From Streptosporangium subroseum (GTDB taxonomy: Bacteria > Actinomycetota > Actinomycetes > Streptosporangiales > Streptosporangiaceae), in contig NZ_FZOD01000001.1 of NCBI RefSeq assembly GCF_900188345.1, positions 186,001 through 250,000 of the forward strand: DNA of 64,000 nucleotides, read 5' to 3'. The translations under genes and the position numbers were made by a program. Under the pieces are notes generated by a model, which had not been told where the DNA came from, ran no database searches, and saw only the letters and a list, made by a program, of their open reading frames with translations. This document shows, piece after piece, positions 16,615-25,657 of this stretch (position 1 is its first letter; every line of letters begins with the position of its first letter).

Positions 16615-17472
16615 TCAGCCGCCGAGTCTGCGGAAACCGCGCGCCGACAGCGGCAGGAAGATCGCGATCAGCAGGAGAGGCCAGACCACCGCCATGAGCG
16701 TCGCGTTCTGCGCGATCCAGGACTCACCTCCCCATCCGGGATTTCCGAAGAGCTGACGGGCGGCCGTGGCCGTCGTCGAGAGCGGGTTCCACTGGGCGAT
16801 CGCGCCAAGCCAGCCGGGCATGGTGGCCGGGTCGACGAACACGCTGGACAGGAAGCCGACAGGCCAGACCAGGATCTGCACGGATGTCACGACCTCGGGT
16901 CCGCCGGCGATGAGCCCGACGAAGATGCCGACCCAGAGCAGAGCGAAGCGCAACAACAGGAGCAGCCCGACGGCGGCCGGCGCGGCGGCGGATCCGCCCT
17001 CCCAGCGCCAGCCCAGCAGCAGCCCGGTGCCGATCATGATGACCAACCCGACGACCGAGTTGAGCATGTCCGCGACACACCGGCCCAGAACCACCGCGGA
17101 GGCACTCATGGGCATCGAACGGAATCGATCGGTCACTCCCCTGGCCGCGTCGGTGGTGACCGCCATCATCGTGGTCTCCAGGCCGAAGAGCATGGTCATG
17201 GCGAACATGCCCGGCATCAGGAACTCGAAGTAGCCACCCCCACCGGGGACACCGATGGCGCCACCGAAAAGGCCACCGAACATCAGCACGATCATGACGG
17301 GGAAGACCCATCCGACGATGACCGTGCCGGGCCGGAGGACCCAGTGGTTCAGGTCCCGGAGGGTGATGGTCCAGGCGTCCGCCAGCGTCCAGCCGAACCG
17401 GGACAGCGGGGATCCGGTGGGCAAGGTGTGGTGCGCCGCGCTCATCGGGGTCATCGGGGTCGTCGTGCTCAT
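16615..17472 (-). CDS. ABC-2 type efflux permease (DrrB-like)
   Basis: The membrane subunit of a drug-type exporter, 285 residues with six hydrophobic segments and the ABC-2 features RPGTVIVGWVFPVMIVLMFG and ARGVTDRFRSMPMS in the second loop. Its ATG overlaps the TGA of the ATPase gene (ATGA), giving tight coupling. DrrAB-type pumps expel antibiotics such as anthracyclines. The substrate here is unknown. It is probably repressed by the divergent TetR. Confidence 0.88.
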   Translation of the reverse strand: MSTTTPMTPMSAAHHTLPTGSPLSRFGWTLADAWTITLRDLNHWVLRPGTVIVGWVFPVMIVLMFGGLFGGAIGVPGGGGYFEFLMPGMFAMTMLFGLETTMMAVTTDAARGVTDRFRSMPMSASAVVLGRCVADMLNSVVGLVIMIGTGLLLGWRWEGGSAAAPAAVGLLLLLRFALLWVGIFVGLIAGGPEVVTSVQILVWPVGFLSSVFVDPATMPGWLGAIAQWNPLSTTATAARQLFGNPGWGGESWIAQNATLMAVVWPLLLIAIFLPLSARGFRRLGG

Positions 17473-18641
17473 ACCGTCGCCTCCGTACCGGTGGCGGGAC
17501 CTGCGGACGCGGGCCGGTTCGCGGCCGGGTCACCGCCGCCGGGCGGTTCGCCCGCCCGATCATCCGTCGCCGCCCGGTCATCGATCACCGCCCGCTCCCC
17601 CGTCAACGTCTGGTGATCGATCACCGTCTCCTCCCCCGTCGGCGTCTGCTCCCCCATCAGATGGAGGAACACCTCGTCGAGCGTGGGGCGGCGCAAGGTG
17701 ATGTCGACGGGCTCGACCCCGGCGTCCCCGAGCGCGGTGGCCATCGTGACCAGTGCCCTGGTGCGCTCGGCGACCGGGACGCTGACGCGACGGGCTTCGC
17801 CGTCGACACGCACCTCGCCGGATGCGATCCTTCCGGCGATGACCTCCGTCGCGGCCACATCCTCCGCATCGGCGAGCACGATGTCGAGCCAGTCACCGCC
17901 GATGGCGGATTTCAGCTCCTCGGGGGTGCCCTCGGTGACCACCCGGCCCGCCCTGAGCATCGAGATCCGATCGGCCAGCCGGTCCGCCTCCTCCAGATAC
18001 TGGGTGGTGAGGAGCACGGTTGTGCCGGAACCGACCAGATCTCGGATCGCCGCCCAGACCTCCCGGCGTCCGGCCGGGTCCAGCCCGGTCGTCGGCTCGT
18101 CCACGAAGAGCACCGGCGGTGCGACGATCAGGCTCGCCGCGAGGTCGAGCCGCCTGCGCATGCCACCGGAGTACTTACCGACCGGCTTCTTGCCCGTGTC
18201 CGCCAGGGAGAAGCGCTCCAGCAACTCATCGGCACGCCTTTTCGCCCCCGCCGAGGAGAAATGACTCAGTCTGGCGAACATCACCAGGTTCTGCCGCCCG
18301 GTGAGAATCTCGTCGACCGCCGCGTACTGACCGACCAGCCCGATGCGCTCGCGCACCTGCCGCGGCTGTGCCCGGACATCAAAACCCGCGACGCTCGCCC
18401 GGCCCGAGTCCGGGCGCAGGAGCGTGGTCAGGATCCGGATGGCCGTGGTCTTACCTGCGCCGTTGGGCCCGAGCAGGCCGCAGACCGTACCGACCGGCAC
18501 CTGTAGATCGAATCCGTTGAGACCGGCTCCTTCCGCGGCCCCCGCATAGTTTTTGCGCACGCCCTGCGCGGCGATCGCGAACTCGACTGCCTTCACATCC
18601 ACCCTTTTCCCGTCCGGCCAGGCCGGAAGATCTGCCGACAT
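17469..18641 (-). CDS. Drug-exporter ABC ATPase (DrrA-like)
   Basis: A 390-residue daunorubicin-resistance-type ATPase. Walker A (GPNGAGKTTAI), Q-loop (GLVGQYAAVDEILTG), signature (YSGGMRRRLDLAASL), Walker B (VLFVDEPTTGLDP) and the DrrA-type C-terminal region (RRPTLDEVFLHLMG) are all present. The final 60 or so residues are an unusual acidic/Thr-rich tail encoded partly by a 36-bp duplication (17578-17649). Start ATG 18641 has an AAGGATGG site. It is paired with the permease and divergent from tetR. Confidence 0.9.
   Translation of the reverse strand: MSADLPAWPDGKRVDVKAVEFAIAAQGVRKNYAGAAEGAGLNGFDLQVPVGTVCGLLGPNGAGKTTAIRILTTLLRPDSGRASVAGFDVRAQPRQVRERIGLVGQYAAVDEILTGRQNLVMFARLSHFSSAGAKRRADELLERFSLADTGKKPVGKYSGGMRRRLDLAASLIVAPPVLFVDEPTTGLDPAGRREVWAAIRDLVGSGTTVLLTTQYLEEADRLADRISMLRAGRVVTEGTPEELKSAIGGDWLDIVLADAEDVAATEVIAGRIASGEVRVDGEARRVSVPVAERTRALVTMATALGDAGVEPVDITLRRPTLDEVFLHLMGEQTPTGEETVIDHQTLTGERAVIDDRAATDDRAGEPPGGGDPAANRPASAGPATGTEATV
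17578..17649. repeat. In-frame 36-bp tandem duplication in the drrA-like 3' end
   Basis: Two 36-bp units (17578-17613 and 17614-17649) share ATCGATCACCG and CTCCCCCGTC blocks. They encode TGERAVIDD- and TGEETVIDH-type peptides in the C-terminal tail, and the period preserves the frame. Confidence 0.7.
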
Positions 18642-18668
18642 CGATCCATCCTTGAAGCGTAGACCGTA

Positions 18669-18683
18669 CCGTACATCGTACGG
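18669..18683. promoter_or_regulatory. Candidate TetR operator
   Basis: CCGTAC-ATC-GTACGG is an inverted repeat with 6-bp arms in the short divergent region between the exporter operon and tetR. Its position would let the repressor block both promoters. Confidence 0.55.
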
Positions 18684-18728
18684 CTCGGTTACGGTGGACC
18701 CAACGACGACGATTTGGAGATTGTTCCC

Positions 18729-19499
18729 GTGGGTGGAAAGAAAGCCGCTGACGCTGATCCGGCCCGGAGCCTGGCGCTGCTGTGGGGCTCGCACAGCAAG
18801 CCGGGGCGATCCGGGCTGACGGTCCGGTCGATCGTCCTCGCGGCCATCGAGCTCGCCGACGCCAACGGGCTCGAAGCGGTCTCCATGCGCCAGGTCGCCG
18901 ATCGGCTGGAGGTCGGGACCATGTCCCTCTACACCCATGTCCCGGGCAAGACCGAGCTGACCGACCTCATGATCGACACTGCCTTCGGGGAGCTCTACGC
19001 CGACGTGGACGCCCCGTCCGGACAGCCCGGCGGCTGGCGGGGCGCCCTGGAGTTCATCGCCGCCCGCAACTGGGACCTCTACCGGCGGCATCCCTGGATG
19101 CTGCACATCGTCGGCGGCCGCCCCGTGCTGGGCCCGAACGCCACGCTCAAATACGAGGCCGAGCTGCGTCCGCTGGACGGCATCGGCCTGTCCGACGTCG
19201 AGATGGACTCCGTCCTGGCCCTGATCCTGACCCACGTCGAAGGCACCGCCAGGCTCCAGGCCAACATGGCGCAGACCCAGCAGGACACCGGAATGACGGA
19301 TGCCGAATGGTGGGTCTCCAATGCCCCGCTGCTCGACAAGGTCGTGGACGCGTCCCGGTTCCCCGTGGCCTCACGCGTGGGTCAATCCGCGGGCGAGGAG
19401 TATCAGGCGGCCTCCAGCCCCACCCACGCCCTCACCTTCGGCCTGGCCCGGATCCTGGACGGAGTCGCCGACCTGATCGCGGGCAGGGAACGCCCGTAG
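18729..19499 (+). CDS. TetR family repressor of the adjacent efflux pump
   Basis: A 256-residue TetR/AcrR regulator. The HTH is IVLAAIELADANGLEAVSMR ... QVADRLEVGTMSLYTHV (about residues 36-78), followed by a TetR_C-type ligand domain. The GTG at 18729 has a TTGGAG ribosome-binding site about 8 nt upstream. It is divergent from the DrrAB-like pump and presumably relieves repression when it binds the pump substrate. Confidence 0.9.
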   Translation: MGGKKAADADPARSLALLWGSHSKPGRSGLTVRSIVLAAIELADANGLEAVSMRQVADRLEVGTMSLYTHVPGKTELTDLMIDTAFGELYADVDAPSGQPGGWRGALEFIAARNWDLYRRHPWMLHIVGGRPVLGPNATLKYEAELRPLDGIGLSDVEMDSVLALILTHVEGTARLQANMAQTQQDTGMTDAEWWVSNAPLLDKVVDASRFPVASRVGQSAGEEYQAASSPTHALTFGLARILDGVADLIAGRERP

Positions 19500-19508
19500 T
19501 CAGAGGCG

Positions 19509-20069
19509 TCAGCGGGTGAGGAGCTTCCGGGCCTCGGCGATCAGATCGATGTGGAAGGTGAGCTTCACGCCGTAGTACACGATGGCGGCGGCGGCCACCG
19601 CGGCGACGAGGACGATCAGGATCTTGACGGTCCAACCTCGGCGGCCGAGCCAGGCCGTCCAGCCCGCCAGGGTTCGCTTGCCGAAATCCAGGAGCCGGTT
19701 GGCCCAGTGGAACTCCGTGGCCAGGACCGCCAGACCGGCGAAGACGACCAGCCAGCCGGGACCGGGGAAGGGCACCATGATGAGGCCCGCGACGACCAGC
19801 ACGGCGCCGACGGTGCCAACGGCGATCTTCAGGGTGAGCCGTCCCGCGGGGGTGGACCTGATCCCGTCGAGCCTGCGGCCTATGGCGGACCGCTCCGCCG
19901 CCTCGTCCTTCAAGTCGTCGGCGTCACCGGTCACGGACGGCCGATGGAGCCCGTTCCGAGGGTTTTCCAACCGCTCCGCGCTCGCCTCATCGTCCTTCAG
20001 AGCGTCACCGGTCGCGGACGGCCTCTGGTGCCCGTCCTGAGGGTTTCCCGCTCCACCTGAGATCGTCAC
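19509..20069 (-). CDS. PGPGW-motif membrane protein (TIGR02611-like)
   Basis: A 186-residue membrane protein of the putative transmembrane PGPGW family. The motif FPGPGWLVVFAGLAVLATEF (about residues 101-120) follows a first helix (GTVGAVLVVAGLIMV), and a further helix near the C-terminus (ILIVLVAAVAAAAIVYYGV) brings the total to three. The N-terminal 60 residues are hydrophilic and contain a 27-residue internal duplication. The function of the family is unknown. Confidence 0.8.
   Translation of the reverse strand: MTISGGAGNPQDGHQRPSATGDALKDDEASAERLENPRNGLHRPSVTGDADDLKDEAAERSAIGRRLDGIRSTPAGRLTLKIAVGTVGAVLVVAGLIMVPFPGPGWLVVFAGLAVLATEFHWANRLLDFGKRTLAGWTAWLGRRGWTVKILIVLVAAVAAAAIVYYGVKLTFHIDLIAEARKLLTR
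19921..20049. repeat. In-frame 81-bp period duplication in the PGPGW gene
   Basis: The blocks 19921-19968 and 20002-20049 share GCGTCACCGGTC, CGGACGGCC, GCCCGT and GAGGGTTT in order. They encode the repeated peptide themes NPQDGHQRPSATGD and NPRNGLHRPSVTGD. The spacing of 81 bp equals 27 codons. Confidence 0.75.
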
Positions 20070-20307
20070 GCAACTCCCCCGGACAGTTGGTTTGGTTCCA
20101 GAATAGGCCCGAACGACCTTCCTCTGCCCACCCCGGGGTATGCATCACGCGCGTGCGGCCGCTCTCAGGACGAGCGGTCAACTTTTGGCTGCTGAACTGC
20201 GGAAACGCGATTCCTGATCATGATATGACGCCTGGATGCGTCAGCCTGAGGCCCACCCGGGTGGCGTGCTCCCAAGGTGGACGCATCCCTCTACCTGGAC
20301 CACAGCG

Positions 20308-20392
20308 GTGATGGCGTGCTCCCCGGATGGGAAGCACGCCATCACTCCGGTTCGACCCGTGGTGGTGTGTCCCTACGAGCGCACGCCACCAC
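20308..20392 (-). terminator. Two hairpins downstream of the xyloglucanase gene
   Basis: The hairpin at 20308-20345 has a perfect 13-bp stem (GTGATGGCGTGCT / AGCACGCCATCAC) with a further CCC/GGG inside. The second, at 20359-20392, has 11-bp arms with one wobble or mismatch. Both follow the minus-strand stop at 20399 and probably act as tandem terminators. The rest of the 20070-20398 gap shows only a further phrase like GGTGGCGTGCTCCC and a 6-bp hairpin near 20225. Confidence 0.75.
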
Positions 20393-20398
20393 CCGGGC

Positions 20399-23329
20399 TC
20401 AACCGACGGTGCAGGTGACCGTGGAGGGCACCCCGTTCGTCCCGGTCCAGCCGGCGCCGAAGCCGAACGTCGTGGAGGCGCCGCCCGCCAGGTTGCCGTT
20501 CCAGTTCGTGTTCTTCACGGTGACGTCGGCACCGGTCTGGGTGTGGACGCCGCTCCAGAGCTGAGTGATCGTCTGGCCGTTCGGGAACGACCACTTGACG
20601 GTCCAGGCGCTGATCGCCGCGGTGCCGGCGTTCTTCACCGTCACCTCGCCCTGGAAGCCGCCCGGCCAGGAGTTGGTCACCCTGTAGGCCGCGGTGCATC
20701 CACCGCTCGTCGAGCCCGGAATGGTCCTGAAGGTGACCGGGCTGGAGGCGGTGGAACTGTTGCCCGCACCGTCACGGGCGATCACATAGAACGAATACGA
20801 GGTATCCGGAGACAACCCCGTCACCCCGAACGATGCCGCGGTCGGCGAACCGACCTTCACATCCGTCGCCCCCGCCTCCCGATACACGTCATAACCACTC
20901 ACCCCAACGGCATCCGTCGAAGCCGTCCACGTCAACGTGGCACCCGAGGAAGTGATCGCCGAGGCGACCGGGGTTCCCGGCCTCGACGGCGGAACGGTGT
21001 CCGCCGGCGGGACGACCCCGCCGTTGTCGGCGTAGAGGATGCCCCGGCCGTTGGTGCCGAGGTAGACCCGGCCGTAGACCCGGGGGTCGCCGGTGATGGC
21101 CTCGCCCGCGTTGCCGTACTGGTGCTGGTCGTCGTTGATCCTGAGCCAGGTGGCGCCCGTGTCGTCGGAGCGGAACACGCCGCTCACCCCGCCGACCGTG
21201 GCGAGCGCGTACAGGGCCTGGTAGCTCCTGCCGGGCGCCGCCTTGCCGAACCCGATGTTGACCGCGCTCGTGACGCCGGACAGCTTGGTGAACGACGCTC
21301 CGCCGTTAGTGGAGTGCCAGATGCCCGACGCGCCCGTCTCACCGCCCGCCAGCCAGATGTCGCCCTCGCGGCCGGGCACGGCCTTGAACTTGACGTTGCC
21401 CACGGCCGGCAGCCCGGTCGCGGCGGTGGCCGTGAACGAGACGCCGCCGTTGGTGCTGGCGTAGAACGTCCCGGCGTTGAAGCCGTAGAACTTCCCGGCA
21501 TTGACCCGGTCGGACTCCACCACGGCCCCGGCCGGGAGGCCGGTGGAGGCGGTCCAGGTGTTGCCGAAGCCGACCGAGTAGTGCACGCCCACGCCCTTGG
21601 GCGCCCAGACGAACCTGGATCCGTCCGCCGCCGCCGCGACCGTGCCGCCCTCGTTGATCCCGCCGGGCTCGCCGCCCTGGAACCAGTTGGCGCCGCCGTC
21701 GGTGGAGAAGGCGACGTGGCTGTCGTTCGGCCGGTCGGCGTCGGCGAAGTTGCCGGACCGGACCATGACGGCCGGGTTGGTCTCGGCGTAGTCGAGGCTG
21801 GTCGTCGAGGTGAAGTACGGGGAGGTGAACATCATCGGCGGGACGGCGTCGAGGTTGGTGTGGCGGAAGCCGCCGATGTCGCCCAGCCCGCTGACCAGCG
21901 GGGCCCCGGAGGGCGGGCTGATCAGGTCGAGGACCGCGGTCTCCTCAAGCCCCTTCACCATCGGCCTGATCGTGAACTGGGCACCGGCGGTGTCCCATTT
22001 CAGCAGGTCCTCGGTGCCGTAGAGCGTGGCGCCCGTGCCGTACATCATGCGGTTGGAGTCGAACGGGTCGATCTCCATCGACTCGGTCATCCAGCCGAGC
22101 TTGGGCGCCACCTCGGGTGGTTGCGGGTTCGCCCCGAGGGTCAGCCACGGCGAGGAGGAGACGTCCATCGTGTAGCGGAAGCTACGGTTCGGATACGACG
22201 TGAAGTCCCAGACCCTGGTCCAGGTCGCACCGCCGTCGGTGGAGCGGAAGAAGATCACATCCGGCCACCAGGAGATCTGGGTGGCGACCATCAGCGTGCC
22301 GGGGCGCTGCCGGTCGACCGTGAGGCCGCTGTAGCCGAAGTAGTCGTCGGCCGAGCTTGAGGGGATCGGGCTGATCTGGGTCCACACGCCGGTGGCCGTG
22401 TTGAGCTTCCACACGTCGCCCTTGGCCCCGTCGTACGGCCCGCCGGTGTCGCTGGTGGCGATGTAGAGCGTCTGGCCGGTGTTGTCCAGCACACCCTTGT
22501 GCGCGATGTAGCCGATCGGCTGCCCGGCGACCCTGGTCCAGGTGGTCCCGCCGTTGGTGGAGCTGTAGACGGTGTTCTCCTTGTCCGCGACGCCGACGTA
22601 GATCTTCTGCGTCGTGTTGCCCGCGGTCGCCGAGGACTTGTCGAAGGTCACCCAGACCACGCCGGGGCGGTGGCTGAGGTATCCGTTGGGGTCGGCGGGG
22701 TCCTGGGCGTAGTTGCCCGGGTTGGGGAAGGACGCCACCTTCGCCCAGGTCACGCCCTTGTCGGTGCTGCGCCACAGGCCGTTGCCGTCGGGCGCGCCCA
22801 GATACACGATGCTGTTCCTGTTGGGGTCGACGGCCAGCCGCTCGCCCATCCCCCGGCCCGGCATGTTGCCGCCGAGCTTGAACGGCAGCGCCGTGGCCTG
22901 CCAGGTCGCCCCCTTGTCCGCCGAACGCAGGATCGCGCCGTTGTTGGGGTCCCAGCTGTTGGTGTACATCCCGGCGGCGACGTAGACCCTGCCGGTCTCC
23001 ACCGGGTCGGTGGCAAGGCTGACCACGCCGTTGTAACCCCACTTGTCCAAGCCCACCCAGTCGAGCAGCGGGGTCCAGCTCTTACTCGACTGCTCCCAGC
23101 GGTAGGCGCCGCCGATGTCGGTGCGGGCGTAGATCAGGTTCTTCTCGGTCTGGTTGAAGATGATCCCCGGCACGAACCCGCCGCCGTCGATCCTGACGTT
23201 CTTCCACTGGTACGGCTCGGCGGCGGCCACGGACGAGGACGCTGACGCGGTCCCGCCCGCGACGGCCGCGCCGACCGTCGCGCACGCCACCGCCACGGCG
23301 GTGAGCATGCTGAACAGCCTTCTTCGCAT
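20399..23329 (-). CDS. Secreted GH74 xyloglucanase with FnIII and CBM2 domains
   Basis: A 976-residue exported enzyme that hydrolyses plant xyloglucan backbones. After a signal peptide (cleaved near ASASSS) come two seven-bladed propellers with BNR/Asp-box strands (STDKGVTWAKV, STDGGATWTRV, STNGGVSFTAT). The likely catalytic acids are Asp71 in ARTDIGGAYRW and Asp484 in GLGDIGGFRH, matching the two-Asp mechanism of GH74. Next are a fibronectin III domain (about 786-868) and a C-terminal cellulose-binding CBM2 with paired cysteines (GGCTAAYRV ... TVTCTVG). Start ATG 23329 fits the signal peptide. Confidence 0.93.
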   Translation of the reverse strand: MRRRLFSMLTAVAVACATVGAAVAGGTASASSSVAAAEPYQWKNVRIDGGGFVPGIIFNQTEKNLIYARTDIGGAYRWEQSSKSWTPLLDWVGLDKWGYNGVVSLATDPVETGRVYVAAGMYTNSWDPNNGAILRSADKGATWQATALPFKLGGNMPGRGMGERLAVDPNRNSIVYLGAPDGNGLWRSTDKGVTWAKVASFPNPGNYAQDPADPNGYLSHRPGVVWVTFDKSSATAGNTTQKIYVGVADKENTVYSSTNGGTTWTRVAGQPIGYIAHKGVLDNTGQTLYIATSDTGGPYDGAKGDVWKLNTATGVWTQISPIPSSSADDYFGYSGLTVDRQRPGTLMVATQISWWPDVIFFRSTDGGATWTRVWDFTSYPNRSFRYTMDVSSSPWLTLGANPQPPEVAPKLGWMTESMEIDPFDSNRMMYGTGATLYGTEDLLKWDTAGAQFTIRPMVKGLEETAVLDLISPPSGAPLVSGLGDIGGFRHTNLDAVPPMMFTSPYFTSTTSLDYAETNPAVMVRSGNFADADRPNDSHVAFSTDGGANWFQGGEPGGINEGGTVAAAADGSRFVWAPKGVGVHYSVGFGNTWTASTGLPAGAVVESDRVNAGKFYGFNAGTFYASTNGGVSFTATAATGLPAVGNVKFKAVPGREGDIWLAGGETGASGIWHSTNGGASFTKLSGVTSAVNIGFGKAAPGRSYQALYALATVGGVSGVFRSDDTGATWLRINDDQHQYGNAGEAITGDPRVYGRVYLGTNGRGILYADNGGVVPPADTVPPSRPGTPVASAITSSGATLTWTASTDAVGVSGYDVYREAGATDVKVGSPTAASFGVTGLSPDTSYSFYVIARDGAGNSSTASSPVTFRTIPGSTSGGCTAAYRVTNSWPGGFQGEVTVKNAGTAAISAWTVKWSFPNGQTITQLWSGVHTQTGADVTVKNTNWNGNLAGGASTTFGFGAGWTGTNGVPSTVTCTVG

Positions 23330-23501
23330 GTACGGCTTCCCTTCGCAAAGCAACGGACAAACCGCCATGCACGATCAGGTGGCGGGACCCTGACCGTCAG
23401 CCGCCCATGATGCGCGTGCATGAACGCCCAGAGAGTCACACGCCGAACCCTGGGCCGTCAATAGTTTGGAGACACAACTAACAGGCACGCGGCAAAACCC
23501 G

Positions 23502-23521
23502 CGAAACTTCCATAAGTTTCG
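23502..23521. promoter_or_regulatory. Candidate operator upstream of the xyloglucanase gene
   Basis: CGAAACTT-CCAT-AAGTTTCG is a perfect inverted repeat with 8-bp arms about 170 bp before the GH74 start. It resembles the CGAAA/TTTCG elements reported upstream of actinomycete hemicellulase genes. A weak -35-like TTGACG lies at 23456-23461 (minus strand). Nothing else is seen in the 354-bp gap. Confidence 0.55.
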
Positions 23522-23683
23522 CCTGGAACACGGAGTAACGGCCGTCCTCATCCAGGGTCCGCCCGACCGTCGAAACCGGCTCGCGCGGAGCGAATCAAGA
23601 TCGCGAATGCGCCGGTGAGCTCCGGGCTCTCCCCGGCCGCCGACAGGGCCCGTCTCCCGCACGGCGATCCCGAACGGCGCCCG

Positions 23684-24151
23684 CTAGCACGAGGGGGCGC
23701 AGCCGTCGCGCGGGGCGACCATCAGGCGCGAGCCGGGTCCCCGGGCGGCGGCCACGTCGTCGGGGTTGGACAGCGCGCAGCGGTCCAGGGAGAGGCAGCC
23801 GCAGGCGATGCACTCGGTCAGGCCGTGACGGAGCCGTTCGAGCTGCTTGATGCGGTCGTCCAGCTCGCCCTGCCACCTCGCCGAGAGCCTCGCCCAGTCC
23901 TCGCGGGTGGGCGTGCGCTCGCCGGGAAGCGCGGAGAGCGCGTCCTGGATCACCTTCAGCGGGATCCCCACGCGCTGGGAGACCCTGATGAAGGCGATCC
24001 TGCGGAGCGTGTCGCGGGAGAAACGACGCTGGTTGCCCGCCGTACGACGGCTGCGAATCAGGCCCTTGGACTCGTAGAAGCGCAGGGCGGAGACGGCGAC
24101 CCCGCTGCGCTCGGAGAGCTGGCCGACAGTGATCTCCGGATTGTTGGGCAT
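23684..24151 (-). CDS. soxR: Redox-sensing regulator SoxR (MerR family)
   Basis: A 155-residue MerR-family activator. The winged HTH (ITVGQLSERSGVAVSALRFY) is followed by a dimerisation helix and the [2Fe-2S] cysteine cluster CIACGCLSLDRC (Cys114, 117, 119, 125). Oxidation of the cluster by redox-cycling compounds switches the protein on. In actinomycetes SoxR regulons are small and respond to the cell's own redox-active antibiotics. The best visible target is the divergent PPOX gene across a matching SoxR box. Confidence 0.93.
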   Translation of the reverse strand: MPNNPEITVGQLSERSGVAVSALRFYESKGLIRSRRTAGNQRRFSRDTLRRIAFIRVSQRVGIPLKVIQDALSALPGERTPTREDWARLSARWQGELDDRIKQLERLRHGLTECIACGCLSLDRCALSNPDDVAAARGPGSRLMVAPRDGCAPSC

Positions 24152-24167
24152 GCCTTACTTTAACTTG

Positions 24168-24187
24168 ACCTCAAGCAAGGTTGAGGT
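24168..24187. promoter_or_regulatory. SoxR box
   Basis: ACCTCAAGCAAGGTTGAGGT has perfect 7-bp inverted arms and the CCTCAA-N6-TTGAGG layout of the E. coli soxS operator. It overlaps a TTGACC -35 at 24165-24170. The -10-like AATGCT lies about 19 bp on, the over-long spacer typical of MerR-activated promoters, pointing towards the PPOX gene. Confidence 0.85.
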
Positions 24188-24201
24188 TGAATGCTTGAAT
24201 C

Positions 24202-24600
24202 ATGACGTTCACGCAGGCAGAACTCGACTACCTCGCCACGCAGCACCTGGGCCGCCTGGCCACGGCCGGCGCCGACGGGGTGCTCCAGAATAGTCCGACC
24301 GGTTTCCGCCACAATCCCGAGACCGGCACCATCGACATCTACGGGCGCGCGATGGGGACGACCAAGAAGTTCCGCAACGTGCGGGCGAACGGCCAGGTGG
24401 CCTTCGTGGTGGACGACCTCGCCTCGGTCGACCCCTGGCGGGTCAGGGGCGTGGAGATCCGCGGCACGGCCGAGGCCGTCGAGGACCACGACCCGCCCTC
24501 GCCGTACATGAGCCGCGAGATCATCCGTATCCACCCCAGGCGGATCATCTCATGGGGCGTCGACCCCGCCCAGGCGGGCATGGAGGGCCGCGACGTCTGA
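24202..24600 (+). CDS. PPOX-class flavin/F420-dependent oxidoreductase
   Basis: A 132-residue split-barrel protein of the pyridoxamine-5'-phosphate-oxidase-like superfamily, probably using F420H2 or FMN. Family features are LATQHLGRLATAGADGVLQN at the N-terminus, a TTKKFRNVRANGQVAFVVDD core and the C-terminal IHPRRIISWGVD. It starts 15 bp after the SoxR box, so it is very likely SoxR-activated and may reduce or detoxify redox-active metabolites. Confidence 0.88.
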   Translation: MTFTQAELDYLATQHLGRLATAGADGVLQNSPTGFRHNPETGTIDIYGRAMGTTKKFRNVRANGQVAFVVDDLASVDPWRVRGVEIRGTAEAVEDHDPPSPYMSREIIRIHPRRIISWGVDPAQAGMEGRDV

Positions 24601-24754
24601 ACACCGCGCATGACCGATCCGGCAGCCGGGTCGGCTGCCGGGTCGTCACCCGATGGTGGGTGACCGCCGGCCCGCCGGTGGCCGTTCCCTGTTCCGTCAG
24701 TCAACGGCAGGCAGTCGAGAGCACCTGCTATTCAGCCCCAAGGAATGATCAGGT

Positions 24755-25588
24755 ATGAATAGGCACATGACGAGGACACTGGTGCTTGGTGGCGGGGGTA
24801 TAGCGGGAATCGCCTGGGAGGCCGGGATCATCACCGGCCTGCGCCGCGCGGGCGTGGATCTGGGAGAGGCCGATCTGGTGATCGGCACCTCGGCGGGGTC
24901 GGTGGTCGGGGCGCTGGTGACCACCGGCGCCGATCTGGAGAGTTCGGTCGGCACCCAGGCGGAGACCGCGGCCGCGAAGGCTCCCCCGGTCGACATGGAG
25001 CCGGTGATGGCCGCCTTCGCCCTGCTCTACGACCCCTCCCTCGAACCCCAGGAGGCCAGGCGCCGGGTGGGCGCGATGGCTCTGGCCGTGGAGGACACCG
25101 GAGCCAGGATCGAGACCGTCGGCAACCGGCTGCCCGTGAAGGAGTGGCCGGAGCGCCGCCTGATGATCACCGCGGTCGACGCCGGGACCGGCGAGTTCGT
25201 GGTCTGGGACCGTGACTCCGGGGCATCGCTGGTGTTGGCCGTCGCCTCCAGCTGCGCGGTCCCCTGCGTGTACCCGCCGGTGGAGATCAACGGGCGCCGT
25301 TACATGGACGGCGGGGTCCGTTCGGCGACCAACATCGACCTGGCGGCGGGCAGCTCCACCGTGGTGATCCTGGAGCCGCTGGCGAGCATGGCGCCGCGGC
25401 AGCGCTTCGAGGCCGAGGTCGCCGAGCTCGGCGACGCCACCGTCGCCCACGTGGGCCCCGACGAGGCGTCCATGACCGTGTTCGGCTCCAACGTCATGGA
25501 CGGCGCACTGTGGCGCCCGGCCTTCGAGGCCGGTCTCGCCCAGGCTCCGGCCGTCGTGGAGATCGTGGCGAAGGCCTGGCGGGACTGA
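24755..25588 (+). CDS. Patatin-like phospholipase family protein
   Basis: A 277-residue lipid acyl hydrolase. The oxyanion-hole motif GGGGIAG (residues 12-18), nucleophile elbow GTSAGS (Ser46) and the catalytic Asp in MDGGVRS (about 185) are all intact. No signal peptide, so it acts in the cytoplasm or at the membrane face. ATG 24755 has AAGGA upstream; a second in-frame ATG lies at 24767. Its last codons and stop are part of a degenerate duplication with the start of the next gene. Confidence 0.9.
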   Translation: MNRHMTRTLVLGGGGIAGIAWEAGIITGLRRAGVDLGEADLVIGTSAGSVVGALVTTGADLESSVGTQAETAAAKAPPVDMEPVMAAFALLYDPSLEPQEARRRVGAMALAVEDTGARIETVGNRLPVKEWPERRLMITAVDAGTGEFVVWDRDSGASLVLAVASSCAVPCVYPPVEINGRRYMDGGVRSATNIDLAAGSSTVVILEPLASMAPRQRFEAEVAELGDATVAHVGPDEASMTVFGSNVMDGALWRPAFEAGLAQAPAVVEIVAKAWRD

Positions 25589-25657
25589 CGTCCCGTGAGC
25601 GGAGACGGCCACGAGGACGCGGCCTGGGCCGACCTCCCGTGAGCCGGGACGACGGCC
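25573..25657. repeat. Degenerate duplication across the patatin stop and next start
   Basis: The block 25573-25610, which contains the patatin TGA, is echoed at 25621-25657: both open with GGCCTGG and share TCCCGTGAGC and a GACGGCC end. The copy supplies the GTG used as start by the P-loop gene. Confidence 0.55.

Noticed and set aside
20327..22360. A 677-codon open frame on the plus strand opposite the xyloglucanase gene
   Set aside because: It is rich in Arg/Gly/Asp with no domain, and the GH74 gene on the other strand explains the openness. High-GC third positions create such shadows.
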